From the NCBI GenBank assembly GCA_964245345.1, contig CAXTMS010000070.1, positions 1-14,960 of the forward strand: DNA of 14,960 nucleotides, read 5' to 3'. The DNA is from Lichenicola sp964245345 (GTDB taxonomy: Bacteria > Pseudomonadota > Alphaproteobacteria > Acetobacterales > Acetobacteraceae). Every line of letters starts with the position of its first letter. Positions within the stretch are counted from its first letter, which is position 1. The position numbers and the translations under genes are program-made. Below the pieces are notes generated by a model. The model saw only the letters and a list, made by a program, of their open reading frames with translations. It did no database searches and had not been told where the DNA came from. Positions 1 to 6,837 of the stretch are shown here, in pieces.

Positions 1-795
1 GGCGGCCACGCCATGGGCGACCCGGCGCTGTCGGACGCGTTCGGCCACGACATCGCGCTGCTCAAGCTGGTCGGCGTCAACCCGGTGGTGGTGCATGGCG
101 GCGGGCCGCAGATCGACGCCATGCTGCATCGGCTCGACATCAGGTCGAGCTTCGTCGACGGCCTGCGCATCACCGATGCCGCCATGGTCGACGTGATCGA
201 GATGGTCCTGTCCGGCTCGGTGAACAAGCAGGTGGCAGCCCTGATCAACCGTGCCGGGGCGCTCGCGGTCGGCATTTCCGGCAAGGACGGCAACCTGCTT
301 CGGGCCCGCCGCCTGACGCGCACGGTCCGCGATCCGGACAGCCGGATCGAGCGGGTGCTGGATCTCGGCTTCGTCGGCGAACCGGAGCGGGTCGATACCC
401 GCGTGCTCTACGCCCTGTCCGGATCAGGAGTGATCCCGGTGATCGCCCCGGTCGGCATCGGCGAGGACGGGCAGACCTACAACATCAACGCCGACACCGC
501 GGCCGGCGCCGTCGCCGGAGCGCTCAGCGCCACACGGCTGCTGATGCTGACCGACGTGCCCGGCGTGCTGGACGCGAACAAGCGGCTGATCCCCGAGCTG
601 ACCGCCGAGGAGGCCCGGGCTGGGATCGCCAGCGGCACCATCTCCGGCGGCATGATCCCCAAGGTCGAAACCTGCCTGCAGGCGGTGGCGCAGGGCGCGC
701 GGGCGGCCGTGATCCTGGACGGCCGCGTGCCGCACGCCTGCCTGCTGGAGCTGTTCACCTCAGCGGGGCCAGGAACCCTGATTCGCGCCGCCTGA
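1..795 (+). CDS. argB: Acetylglutamate kinase, 5' end missing
   Basis: ArgB phosphorylates N-acetyl-L-glutamate with ATP, the second step of arginine synthesis, in the cytoplasm. The reading frame is already open at base 1 and begins GGHAMGD, which matches the interior of the usual N-terminal strand (KYGGHAMGD), so roughly 25-30 residues lie upstream; the ATG at 13 is internal. Visible landmarks are the glycine-rich VVHGGGPQID substrate/phosphate loop, SGKDGNLL in the middle, the NINADTAAGAVAGAL nucleotide/acetylglutamate segment, LMLTDVPGVLD, and SGGMIPKVETC near the C-terminus, where family members bind ATP and, in arginine-sensitive forms, arginine. The gene ends at TGA 793-795 and faces the DUF2336 gene tail to tail. 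Family assignment is secure; whether it is feedback-inhibited cannot be judged because the N-terminal helix is absent. Confidence 0.96.
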   Translation, partial: GGHAMGDPALSDAFGHDIALLKLVGVNPVVVHGGGPQIDAMLHRLDIRSSFVDGLRITDAAMVDVIEMVLSGSVNKQVAALINRAGALAVGISGKDGNLLRARRLTRTVRDPDSRIERVLDLGFVGEPERVDTRVLYALSGSGVIPVIAPVGIGEDGQTYNINADTAAGAVAGALSATRLLMLTDVPGVLDANKRLIPELTAEEARAGIASGTISGGMIPKVETCLQAVAQGARAAVILDGRVPHACLLELFTSAGPGTLIRAA

Positions 796-837
796 CCGGC
801 GCCATGGGCCGCCGGTCGGACCGTTTCAAGGAAACGG
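794..837. terminator. Two adjacent hairpins between convergent argB and DUF2336 genes
   Basis: Two perfect inverted repeats sit back to back at the argB/DUF2336 junction. The first pairs GACCGGCG (794-801) with CGCCGGTC (810-817) around an 8-base loop. The second pairs CCGTTTC (821-827) with GAAACGG (831-837) around AAG and overlaps the DUF2336 stop codon (826-828). Neither is followed by a clear run of T, so intrinsic terminator activity is inferred only from structure and the convergent position. Confidence 0.45.
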
Positions 838-1749
838 GCGCGACAGCATGCCGATCTGCCAGACCATCTCGCTGCGGCTCAGCGGACAGCCGCCATCCGC
901 GCTGGCGCACAGCAGGGCGTCCGGCGCAACGCCGGCGAGCTGGGACTGCAGCAGCACCGCCGCGCGCATCGAGTAGCCCGCCTTCCACGCCAGGCTGACC
1001 AGCCCGCGCTGGTTGCGCAGCGCGACCGTGGCTGCGACCAGCTCCCGCGGCACCAGGGCCGAGGCGGCCAGAAGCGACATGGCGGCGGCATGGTCGCCGC
1101 GGCGCAGCGCGTCCAGGAATGCCGGTTCTCCCTCGTCCAGGCTTCTGCCGGCCGATGGCCGCTGCTCCAGGATCTGCCGACGCAGCGACGTGCGGTCCAT
1201 GGCGCCCAGCGGCAGGCGGCTGATCGCGCCGCGGAGCTGGGCGATGCAGGCCTCCCGGCACAGCCTGTCGAACCGGTCCGCAGCACCCGGCATCATCGCA
1301 TCCAGCGCCGCCTCGCGCAGCTCCGGCACGCCGCCGTGCAGCAGCCTGTCGAGCTCCGGGCCGGGGCTGGCCTTGCCGAGCAGCACGAGCGCGGAGGCGG
1401 CATCAAGGCGTTCGGCCAGCCCCAGCAGCAGGTCGCCAAGTTCCGTCGTATCCGCCTCGAGCCGTCCCGTGACCGCCGGGGCGGCTGTCCCGAGCCTGGT
1501 CCTGATCACCTCGGCACGGTGCTGCGCGACCCGCGCCTCGATCCCTGCCGCCAGGAGCTGCGCATGCTGCACCGCTTCTGCCTCGCAGCCGGACGCGAAC
1601 AGCCGGCGGATCAGGGACAGCAGCGCCGGCGCCGGAACCGGAGCCCGAAGCCCGGTGGCGGTCGATGCTGCCGCCTGCAGGTGCCTGTCGCCCATGGCGT
1701 CTGGCCTCGTGTCCAGGTCCTGCAGCATGTCGGGCCGGAACGGGATCAC
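826..1749 (-). CDS. DUF2336-type protein
   Basis: Predicted soluble, Ala/Leu/Arg-rich, mostly helical protein of 307 residues. No catalytic motif is visible. The C-terminal stretch around residues 240-270 (RNQRGLVSLAWKAGYSMRAA) resembles the conserved end of DUF2336 proteins, an alphaproteobacterial family of unknown function; this is a recognition by eye and the N-terminal half is only weakly typical. Residues 45-170 look like paired helices. I chose the GTG at 1749 because GAGGGAG (minus strand, 1757-1763) lies 7 bases upstream; the in-frame ATG at 1728 has no such site. The GTG overlaps the TGA of the GGDEF gene (GTGA), so the two are very likely co-translated. The pairing suggests a signalling role, but nothing in the protein itself proves one. 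Confidence 0.72.
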   Translation of the reverse strand: MIPFRPDMLQDLDTRPDAMGDRHLQAAASTATGLRAPVPAPALLSLIRRLFASGCEAEAVQHAQLLAAGIEARVAQHRAEVIRTRLGTAAPAVTGRLEADTTELGDLLLGLAERLDAASALVLLGKASPGPELDRLLHGGVPELREAALDAMMPGAADRFDRLCREACIAQLRGAISRLPLGAMDRTSLRRQILEQRPSAGRSLDEGEPAFLDALRRGDHAAAMSLLAASALVPRELVAATVALRNQRGLVSLAWKAGYSMRAAVLLQSQLAGVAPDALLCASADGGCPLSRSEMVWQIGMLSRPFP

Positions 1750-3194
1750 GTGCCTACTCCCTCGTTATAGAAGTGCCAGCGCCCGCCGCCTGCCAGCTTG
1801 ATCGCCGCCAGCGCGGCATGCGCCTGCTCAAGCAGGGTGTCGATGGTCTCGAAGGACCGGCTGGGCCGCGTCGTCAGGCCCACCGACACCTGCAGCTGGA
1901 TGCTGTCGACAAGGGTCACGGCCACTCCCTTCTGGCACAGCACCTCCGCGCGCTCTGCGGCGGCGAACTGGTCGGCGCCGTCCAGCCACAGCGCGAACAC
2001 GTCGCCGCCGAGGCGCGCCACCAGGTCGGTCGGCCGCACCGCATCGCGCAGCACGTGCGCCGCCTGGCGAAGCGCGTCGTCACCCTTTTCCGGCCCATGC
2101 GACCCGTTGATCTCCCCGAAGCGGTCCAGCCCTACCACCATCAGGGTCGCCGACAAGCCCTCGGCGTCGAGCCGGTCCAGCCGACGATTGACCTCCACGG
2201 TAAAGGCGTCCCGGTTCAGCAGGCCGGTCAGCGCGTCCGCGCCGGACTGCTTTGCCAGCTCGCGCTGTACCTGGTCGTGTTCCAGCACCGGAGCAAGGGA
2301 AGCCAGGAAGCCGGCGCTGACCGCCGCGTCGCCGCGGCTCCAGCTGCGCGCGCCTTCGCGCCAAAGCACCAGCACCACCGGCTCGCAGAAATGGGTCCCG
2401 ATCGCGGTCAGGATCACCCGGCGGTCGAACTGGGTCTCGATCCTGGTCCAGGGCGTCGTCGCGTTGGCGGCACTCCTGCAGACGTGGGCGGTGATCTCGC
2501 GGTCGGATACCGGCGACGGCGCACCGGCGCGGTGCAGGACGCGCGGCAGCAGCCGAGACGCGGTTGCGCCGGGTGCCGGCAAAGTGGCCTCGGCCGGCGC
2601 CGGGGGTGCCGGGTCGCAGGCGACCAGGAGCGCGCCGCTGGCGCCGGTCGCATCCAGCAGCTCGTCCAGCCCGATCTTGATCACCATGTCCGGAAGCACC
2701 GCGCGGCGCATGCGCCGGCCGATCTCGCTCACCGTGCGGTGCTGCAGCAGGGACTCGACCAGCCGTTCCTCCTGCCGGTCCTGTTCGGTGTTGTCCTGCA
2801 AGGTGCCCCGCGCGCCGGACAGGCTGCCGTCCGGCGCGTGCAGGGGCGCGGACGAGATCAGGACGCTGACCGCGTCCCCGTCCGGGCGGCGCAGCCAGGC
2901 ACGGTGTCGCCGCACCGGCGCTTCCGGCAGGAACGGGTTGAAGCCGGACACGCTGTCAGGACGGACCAGAAGCGTTTCCGCCGCCACGCCCAGAAGGGCG
3001 GCAGTACTCCACCCGAACGCGTCGGCCGGGCCGATCAGCACGAAGGCGCCGGTCGCATCCGTCTCGAAGGTCAGGTCGGACGCGATCAGCGCCAGGTCGC
3101 GCCAGCGTGCCCGGCTGTCGATCAAGGCGGACGCGAAGCCTGCCGCGTCCGATCCTTGGGGCGGCAGGGAAGCAGTGGGTCCGGTCATGGCCAT
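1746..3194 (-). CDS. PAS-GAF-like-GGDEF protein with degenerate active site
   Basis: Predicted cytoplasmic c-di-GMP signalling protein of 482 residues, with no membrane segment. Residues about 31-140 look like a PAS domain with its C-terminal PAC part (RRPDGDAVSVLISSAPL, then SGARGTLQDNTEQ). Residues about 150-310 fit a poorly conserved GAF-like sensor. A GGDEF domain spans about 318-478: DALTGLLNRDAF, metal Asp in GLDRF (D357), guanine contacts N363 and D372, and the inhibitory-site RPTD (387-390) exactly five residues before the signature. The signature reads GGDVF (396-400), so the normally conserved fourth-position Glu is Val; diguanylate cyclase activity is therefore doubtful. An open frame extends upstream to 3332, but that part has no domain character. 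ATG 3194 (weak GAGA site) or ATG 3188 is the likely start. It is divergent from dapD and coupled to the DUF2336 gene. Confidence 0.88.
   Translation of the reverse strand: MAMTGPTASLPPQGSDAAGFASALIDSRARWRDLALIASDLTFETDATGAFVLIGPADAFGWSTAALLGVAAETLLVRPDSVSGFNPFLPEAPVRRHRAWLRRPDGDAVSVLISSAPLHAPDGSLSGARGTLQDNTEQDRQEERLVESLLQHRTVSEIGRRMRRAVLPDMVIKIGLDELLDATGASGALLVACDPAPPAPAEATLPAPGATASRLLPRVLHRAGAPSPVSDREITAHVCRSAANATTPWTRIETQFDRRVILTAIGTHFCEPVVLVLWREGARSWSRGDAAVSAGFLASLAPVLEHDQVQRELAKQSGADALTGLLNRDAFTVEVNRRLDRLDAEGLSATLMVVGLDRFGEINGSHGPEKGDDALRQAAHVLRDAVRPTDLVARLGGDVFALWLDGADQFAAAERAEVLCQKGVAVTLVDSIQLQVSVGLTTRPSRSFETIDTLLEQAHAALAAIKLAGGGRWHFYNEGVGT
1757..1763 (-). promoter_or_regulatory. Ribosome binding site of the DUF2336 gene
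   Basis: GAGGGAG on the minus strand lies 7 bases before the GTG at 1749 and inside the last codons of the GGDEF gene. It is the reason for preferring this GTG over the ATG at 1728. Confidence 0.6.
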
Positions 3195-3290
3195 GGATTG
3201 CGTCTCATCTCGGCCCCGACTGTCGTCCTGAAAGTTGAACGGGTGGTAAACAACTACGCCAGGTTGTGGCGAGGAAGCGATCACGTCGCG

Positions 3291-3319
3291 TTGACAGCGA
3301 CCGGCCGTCTGAGCATGGT
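3291..3319 (+). promoter_or_regulatory. Candidate sigma-70 promoter for dapD
   Basis: A perfect TTGACA (3291-3296) is followed after 17 bases by CATGGT (3314-3319), a weak -10. It lies in the 200-base divergent region between the GGDEF gene and dapD and would give a leader of about 70 bases. The rest of that region (3195-3394) shows an AT-richer stretch near 3230-3255 that could hold the opposing promoter, but I see no clear boxes there. Confidence 0.4.
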
Positions 3320-3394
3320 CCGCGCCGTCCACCGCGCCTTTTCCGGGCCGATGCCGTCCGGCATCAAGCGGGACGCCAGCAGCCGGACCCGTTC

Positions 3395-4252
3395 ATGACC
3401 GACGACACCCTCCGCCTACGGATCGAGGCTCTTTGGGATCGGCGCGACGCCGTGTCGTCCGCCACCGTCGGCGCCGACCGGGACGATGTCGACCAGGTGC
3501 TGGCGGCGCTCGACGACGGCACGCTCCGGGTGGCGTCGCCGTCCGGCCCCGACGCTTCGTCCGGCGGCTGGATCGTGCACGAGTGGCTGAAAAAGGCGGT
3601 GCTGCTGTCGTTCCGCCTCAACGACAGCGTGCCGATGCCGGGGCTCGGCGGCGGTGCCGCGTTCGACAAGGTGCCGATCAAGTTCGAAGGCTGGGACGCG
3701 GCGCGCTTCGTTGCCGCCGGCTTCCGCGCGGTTCCCGGAGCGGTGGTGCGCCGCTCCGCCTTTGTGGCGCCAGGCGTCGTGCTGATGCCCTGCTTCGTCA
3801 ACGTCGGCGCCCGGATCGGCGCCGGTTCCATGATCGACACCTGGGCGACGGTGGGATCCTGCGCCCAGATCGGCCGCAACTGCCACATCAGCGGCGGCGC
3901 CGGGATCGGCGGGGTGCTGGAGCCGCTGCAGGCGGCGCCGGTGATCATCGAGGACGACTGCTTCGTCGGCGCGCGGTCGGAGGTGGCGGAAGGGGTGATC
4001 GTGGAGCGGGGCAGCGTGCTGTCGATGGGGGTGTTCCTTGGCGCCTCCACCCGGATCGTCGACCGCGCGAGCGGCGAGGTCTTCATCGGACGGGTTCCGG
4101 CCTACTCGGTGGTGGTGCCGGGAACGATGCCACCCTCGCGTCCGGCGGAGGATGGTCGCCCGATGCCGTCCCTGGCCTGCGCCGTGATCGTGAAGCGGGT
4201 CGACGCGCGCACCCGCGCCAAGACCGCGATCAACGAGCTGTTGCGCGATTGA
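3395..4252 (+). CDS. dapD: Tetrahydrodipicolinate N-succinyltransferase
   Basis: DapD transfers succinyl from succinyl-CoA to 2,3,4,5-tetrahydropyridine-2,6-dicarboxylate, committing it to the succinylase branch of meso-diaminopimelate and lysine synthesis. The product is 285 residues, the usual length. The N-terminal helical part (MTDDTLRLRIEALWDRR) is followed by GGWIVHEWLKKAVLLSFR and PIKFEGWD, then a left-handed beta-helix of hexapeptide repeats from about residue 110 to 230 (APGVVLMPCFVNVGARIG, GSMIDTWATVGSCAQIG, NCHISGGAGIGGVLEPLQ), all family hallmarks. The C-terminus (VKRVDARTRAKTAINELLRD) is also typical. The ATG at 3395 gives the standard N-terminus although its Shine-Dalgarno site is poor; the open frame upstream to 3266 does not resemble DapD. 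Its TGA overlaps the TTG start of dapE. Confidence 0.97.
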   Translation: MTDDTLRLRIEALWDRRDAVSSATVGADRDDVDQVLAALDDGTLRVASPSGPDASSGGWIVHEWLKKAVLLSFRLNDSVPMPGLGGGAAFDKVPIKFEGWDAARFVAAGFRAVPGAVVRRSAFVAPGVVLMPCFVNVGARIGAGSMIDTWATVGSCAQIGRNCHISGGAGIGGVLEPLQAAPVIIEDDCFVGARSEVAEGVIVERGSVLSMGVFLGASTRIVDRASGEVFIGRVPAYSVVVPGTMPPSRPAEDGRPMPSLACAVIVKRVDARTRAKTAINELLRD

Positions 4253-5424
4253 ACGCGCACGCTTCCCCGAGCGGGCCGCTGCCGCTGGCCCGGGCGCTGA
4301 TCCGCTGCGCCTCCGTCACGCCGGCCGACGACGGGGCGCAGGCGGTGCTGGCGGAGGCCTTGCGCCGGCTCGGCTTTGTTGTGTTCCCCTTGCCGTTCGG
4401 CGACGGGCCGGAGCGCACCCACAACCTGTTCGCCCGGCTCGGCACCGGCGCGCCGCATCTGTGCTTCGCCGGCCATACCGACGTGGTGCCGCCGGGAGCA
4501 ACAGGCTGGCGAGCGCCGCCGTTCGAGGGCGCGGTGGTCGACAACGTGCTCTACGGACGCGGCGCCTGCGACATGAAGGGCGCGATCGCCGCCTTCGTGG
4601 ACGCAGTGGAGCGTCGCCTGGCACGGCCGGGCGCCGCGCCCGACGGGTCGATCAGCCTGCTTGTCACCGGCGACGAGGAGGGTCCGGCGCTGCACGGCAC
4701 CCGGCGCGTGCTGCAATGGATGGCGGAGAACGACCACGTGCCGGACTTCTGCCTGGTCGGCGAGCCGACCAATCCCGAGCGGCTGGGCCAGTCGATCAGG
4801 ATCGGCCGTCGCGGCAGCCTGAACGCGCGTCTCGTGGTGCACGGGGTGCAGGGCCACGTCGCGTATCCGCATCGCGCCGACAACCCGGTGCACCGGCTGC
4901 TGTCGCTGCTCGCCGAGCTGACGGGAACGCCGCTGGACCAGGGCACCCCGTTCTTCGAGCCGTCCAGCCTGCAGGTGACCAGCATCGACGTCGGCAACCC
5001 CGCCAGCAACGTCATCCCCGGCCGGGCGGAGGCACGCTTCAACATCCGCTTCAACGACTGCCACAGCGGGGAATCGCTGTCCGGCCTGCTCCGAAGCGCC
5101 TGCGCCCGTCACGCGCCGGACGCCGAGCTCGACATCCGGATCAGCGGCGAAGCGTTCCGCACCGAGCCGGGCGCGGAGGTCGCGGCGCTGCAGGCGGCGA
5201 TCCAGGCGCGGACCGGGCGGCACGCCTCACTGGATACCGGCGGCGGCACCTCCGACGCGCGCTTCATCGCCCGCTTCTGCCCCGTGGCCGAGTTCGGCCT
5301 GGTGGGCCAGAGCATGCACAAGATCGACGAGAACGTGCCGGTCGAGGACCTCGAGTTGTTGTCCGAGATCTACGGCGACCTGCTCGACAGGCTGCTGCCG
5401 CAGGCGAGCGAGGTGTCGTCATGA
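4249..5424 (+). CDS. dapE: Succinyl-diaminopimelate desuccinylase
   Basis: DapE is a di-zinc M20-family hydrolase that releases succinate from N-succinyl-LL-diaminopimelate, two steps after DapD. The product is 391 residues. Metal and catalytic residues are all visible: H76 and D78 in FAGHTDVVPPG, bridging D108 in YGRGACDMKG, general base E143 and metal ligand E144 in TGDEEGPA, E172 in GEPTN, and H357 in QSMHKIDENVP. The dimerisation domain is marked by GRRGSLNARLVVHG and QGHVAYPHRADNP (about 187-212), and the substrate loop by GGGTSDARF. The start is inferred: the family N-terminus (LARALIRCASVTPAD) begins about 12 residues after a TTG at 4249 that overlaps the dapD stop (ATTGA), and I see no suitable ATG or GTG nearby. 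Its TGA overlaps the ATG of the next gene. Confidence 0.96.
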   Translation: MNAHASPSGPLPLARALIRCASVTPADDGAQAVLAEALRRLGFVVFPLPFGDGPERTHNLFARLGTGAPHLCFAGHTDVVPPGATGWRAPPFEGAVVDNVLYGRGACDMKGAIAAFVDAVERRLARPGAAPDGSISLLVTGDEEGPALHGTRRVLQWMAENDHVPDFCLVGEPTNPERLGQSIRIGRRGSLNARLVVHGVQGHVAYPHRADNPVHRLLSLLAELTGTPLDQGTPFFEPSSLQVTSIDVGNPASNVIPGRAEARFNIRFNDCHSGESLSGLLRSACARHAPDAELDIRISGEAFRTEPGAEVAALQAAIQARTGRHASLDTGGGTSDARFIARFCPVAEFGLVGQSMHKIDENVPVEDLELLSEIYGDLLDRLLPQASEVSS

Positions 5425-6074
5425 GCGGCAACAAGCCCGGGCGCCCGAAGATCCGCGCGCCGCTGCCGCGACGGCCGGGCACGATCAGGCAGGTGGTGCA
5501 GGGCCTGTTCCTGCTCGGCACCGGCCGCTCGGAAGGGTTCAGCTGCTTTGAAGGCGGCCGCGACGCCTTTCTGGCCTCGTTGTCGCCGCCGATCGCCTTT
5601 CTGCTGGTGTTGTCCGCCCTGCTGTTGTCGCAGCGCCCCAGCCTGCCCGCCTTGTGCCTCGTGCTCCTGATGCTGTGCGCGGTGCTGCTGCCGCCGGTGC
5701 TGTCGCACCTGATGGCGCGGCTGTGGCGGCGCCTCGACCGCTGGCAGCGCTATGCCACCGCCTCCGCCTGGAGCGTCTGGCTTGTTCTGCCCGTCTACCT
5801 GCCGGCCATGCTGCTGGCGTCCGTGCTGCTGCAGATGGGCGTCGGCCGCGAGGCCGCCGACCGGACCGCGATCCTGCTGCTGGCGGGCTACTTCCTGTGG
5901 CTGCAATGGTTCATGGCCTGGAAGGGCCTGGGGATCGGCCGGTTCAAGGCGGTGCTGACGGTGCTGGCGCTGACCACCGGCTCCTCCCTGCTGGCGACGG
6001 CGCTTCAGCCGCTGCTGGCGGAGGTCATGGCGCAGCCGGATCCCGCGCGGGCGACCACGCAGGCGGCGCCGTGA
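5421..6074 (+). CDS. Small multi-pass membrane protein, unknown function
   Basis: Predicted inner-membrane protein of 217 residues that I cannot assign to a characterised family. A basic, proline-containing N-terminus (1-25) is followed by about five hydrophobic segments near residues 52-70, 76-97, 112-138, 148-167 and 175-198, and a short polar tail. The arrangement is vaguely like YIP1-type membrane proteins, but no diagnostic motif is present. A basic loop with several Arg and Trp (MARLWRRLDRWQR, about 98-110) separates helices two and three. The ATG at 5421 overlaps the dapE stop (ATGA) with GCGAGG just upstream, so translation is coupled to dapE; this is the main hint that it is real. 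Its last 50 bases overlap the 3' end of truA on the opposite strand. Confidence 0.8.
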   Translation: MSGNKPGRPKIRAPLPRRPGTIRQVVQGLFLLGTGRSEGFSCFEGGRDAFLASLSPPIAFLLVLSALLLSQRPSLPALCLVLLMLCAVLLPPVLSHLMARLWRRLDRWQRYATASAWSVWLVLPVYLPAMLLASVLLQMGVGREAADRTAILLLAGYFLWLQWFMAWKGLGIGRFKAVLTVLALTTGSSLLATALQPLLAEVMAQPDPARATTQAAP

Positions 6075-6837
6075 ACGGGTCGTCCGGATAGGTGACCGCC
6101 ATCAGGCACAGCCCGTCCGGCGGCGCGGTCGGGCCGGCGGCGGACCGGTTTCGCGCCGCCAGCGCCTCGGCCACCTGTTCCGGCCGCCAATGCCCGTCCC
6201 CGACCAGCTTCAGCGTGCCCACCATGTTGCGCACCTGGTGGTGCAGGAAGCTGCGCGCTTCGGCATGGATCTCGATCAGCGCCCCATCGGCCGACACGTC
6301 GAGCCGGTCCAGGGTGCGGATCGGGCTTTTCGCCTGGCAGGCGCTGGCGCGGAACGAGGTGAAGTCGTGCCGGCCGAGCAGCAGGACGGCCCCATCCCGC
6401 ATCGCCTGGAGGTCCAGGACCTGTCGCACGTGCCAGACGCGGCTGCCGTCGAGCGCCGGCCGCGCCGGACGGTTCAGGATACGGTAGCGGTATCGCCGCC
6501 GGATCGCCCGGAACCGCGCGTTCCAGTCTTCCGGCACCCGCGCTGCCTGCACCACCGCCACCGGGTGCGGCTTCATGTGGAAGTTGAGCGCGTCGCGCAC
6601 CCGCGAGGCGGTGAACCGGCCTTGAGCGTCCGGGAGGTCGAGATGCACCACCTGGCCCTCCGCATGGACGCCGGCATCGGTCCGACCGGCGGCGATGCTG
6701 GCCACCGCGGCGCAGCCGGCAAGGCGGCTGGCCGCCTGTTCCAGCACGCCCTGCACCGACAACCCCGTCGCCTGCCGCTGCCAGCCGAGGAACGGGGTGC
6801 CGTCGTACTCGATCAGCAGCGCCCAGCGCCCGGTCAA
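6025..6837 (-). CDS. truA: tRNA pseudouridine(38-40) synthase
   Basis: TruA isomerises uridines 38, 39 and 40 in the anticodon arm of many tRNAs to pseudouridine. The product is 270 residues, normal for the family. It begins with ALLIEYDGTPFLGWQRQ and carries the catalytic Asp (D54) in AGRTDAGVHAEGQVVHLD. Further hallmarks are LNFHMKPHPVAV, RRRYRYRILNR, GRHDFTSFRAS (about 155-164), FLHHQVRNMVGTLKLVG (about 197-213) and the C-terminal GLCLMAVTYPDDPF. The start is inferred to be TTG at 6837: it overlaps the fmt stop codon (TTTGA), places the conserved strand at residue 6, and there is no in-frame ATG or GTG nearby. There is no Shine-Dalgarno site; instead a perfect hairpin ends one base before the TTG. 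It is the last gene of def-fmt-truA. Confidence 0.95.
   Translation of the reverse strand: MTGRWALLIEYDGTPFLGWQRQATGLSVQGVLEQAASRLAGCAAVASIAAGRTDAGVHAEGQVVHLDLPDAQGRFTASRVRDALNFHMKPHPVAVVQAARVPEDWNARFRAIRRRYRYRILNRPARPALDGSRVWHVRQVLDLQAMRDGAVLLLGRHDFTSFRASACQAKSPIRTLDRLDVSADGALIEIHAEARSFLHHQVRNMVGTLKLVGDGHWRPEQVAEALAARNRSAAGPTAPPDGLCLMAVTYPDDPFTAPPAWSPARDPAAP

Noticed and set aside
3195..3332. N-terminal extension of the GGDEF protein to an upstream start at 3332
   Set aside because: The extra 46 residues have no domain character and would fill the divergent promoter region; ATG 3194 gives a normal N-terminus.
3266..3394. N-terminal extension of DapD
   Set aside because: The 43 extra residues are Arg/Pro-rich, unlike DapD, and cover the best dapD promoter candidate.
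1665..3398. Plus-strand open frame of 577 codons opposite the GGDEF gene
   Set aside because: Arg/Gln/Ala-rich composition with no domain, and it runs antisense to a clear PAS/GGDEF protein.
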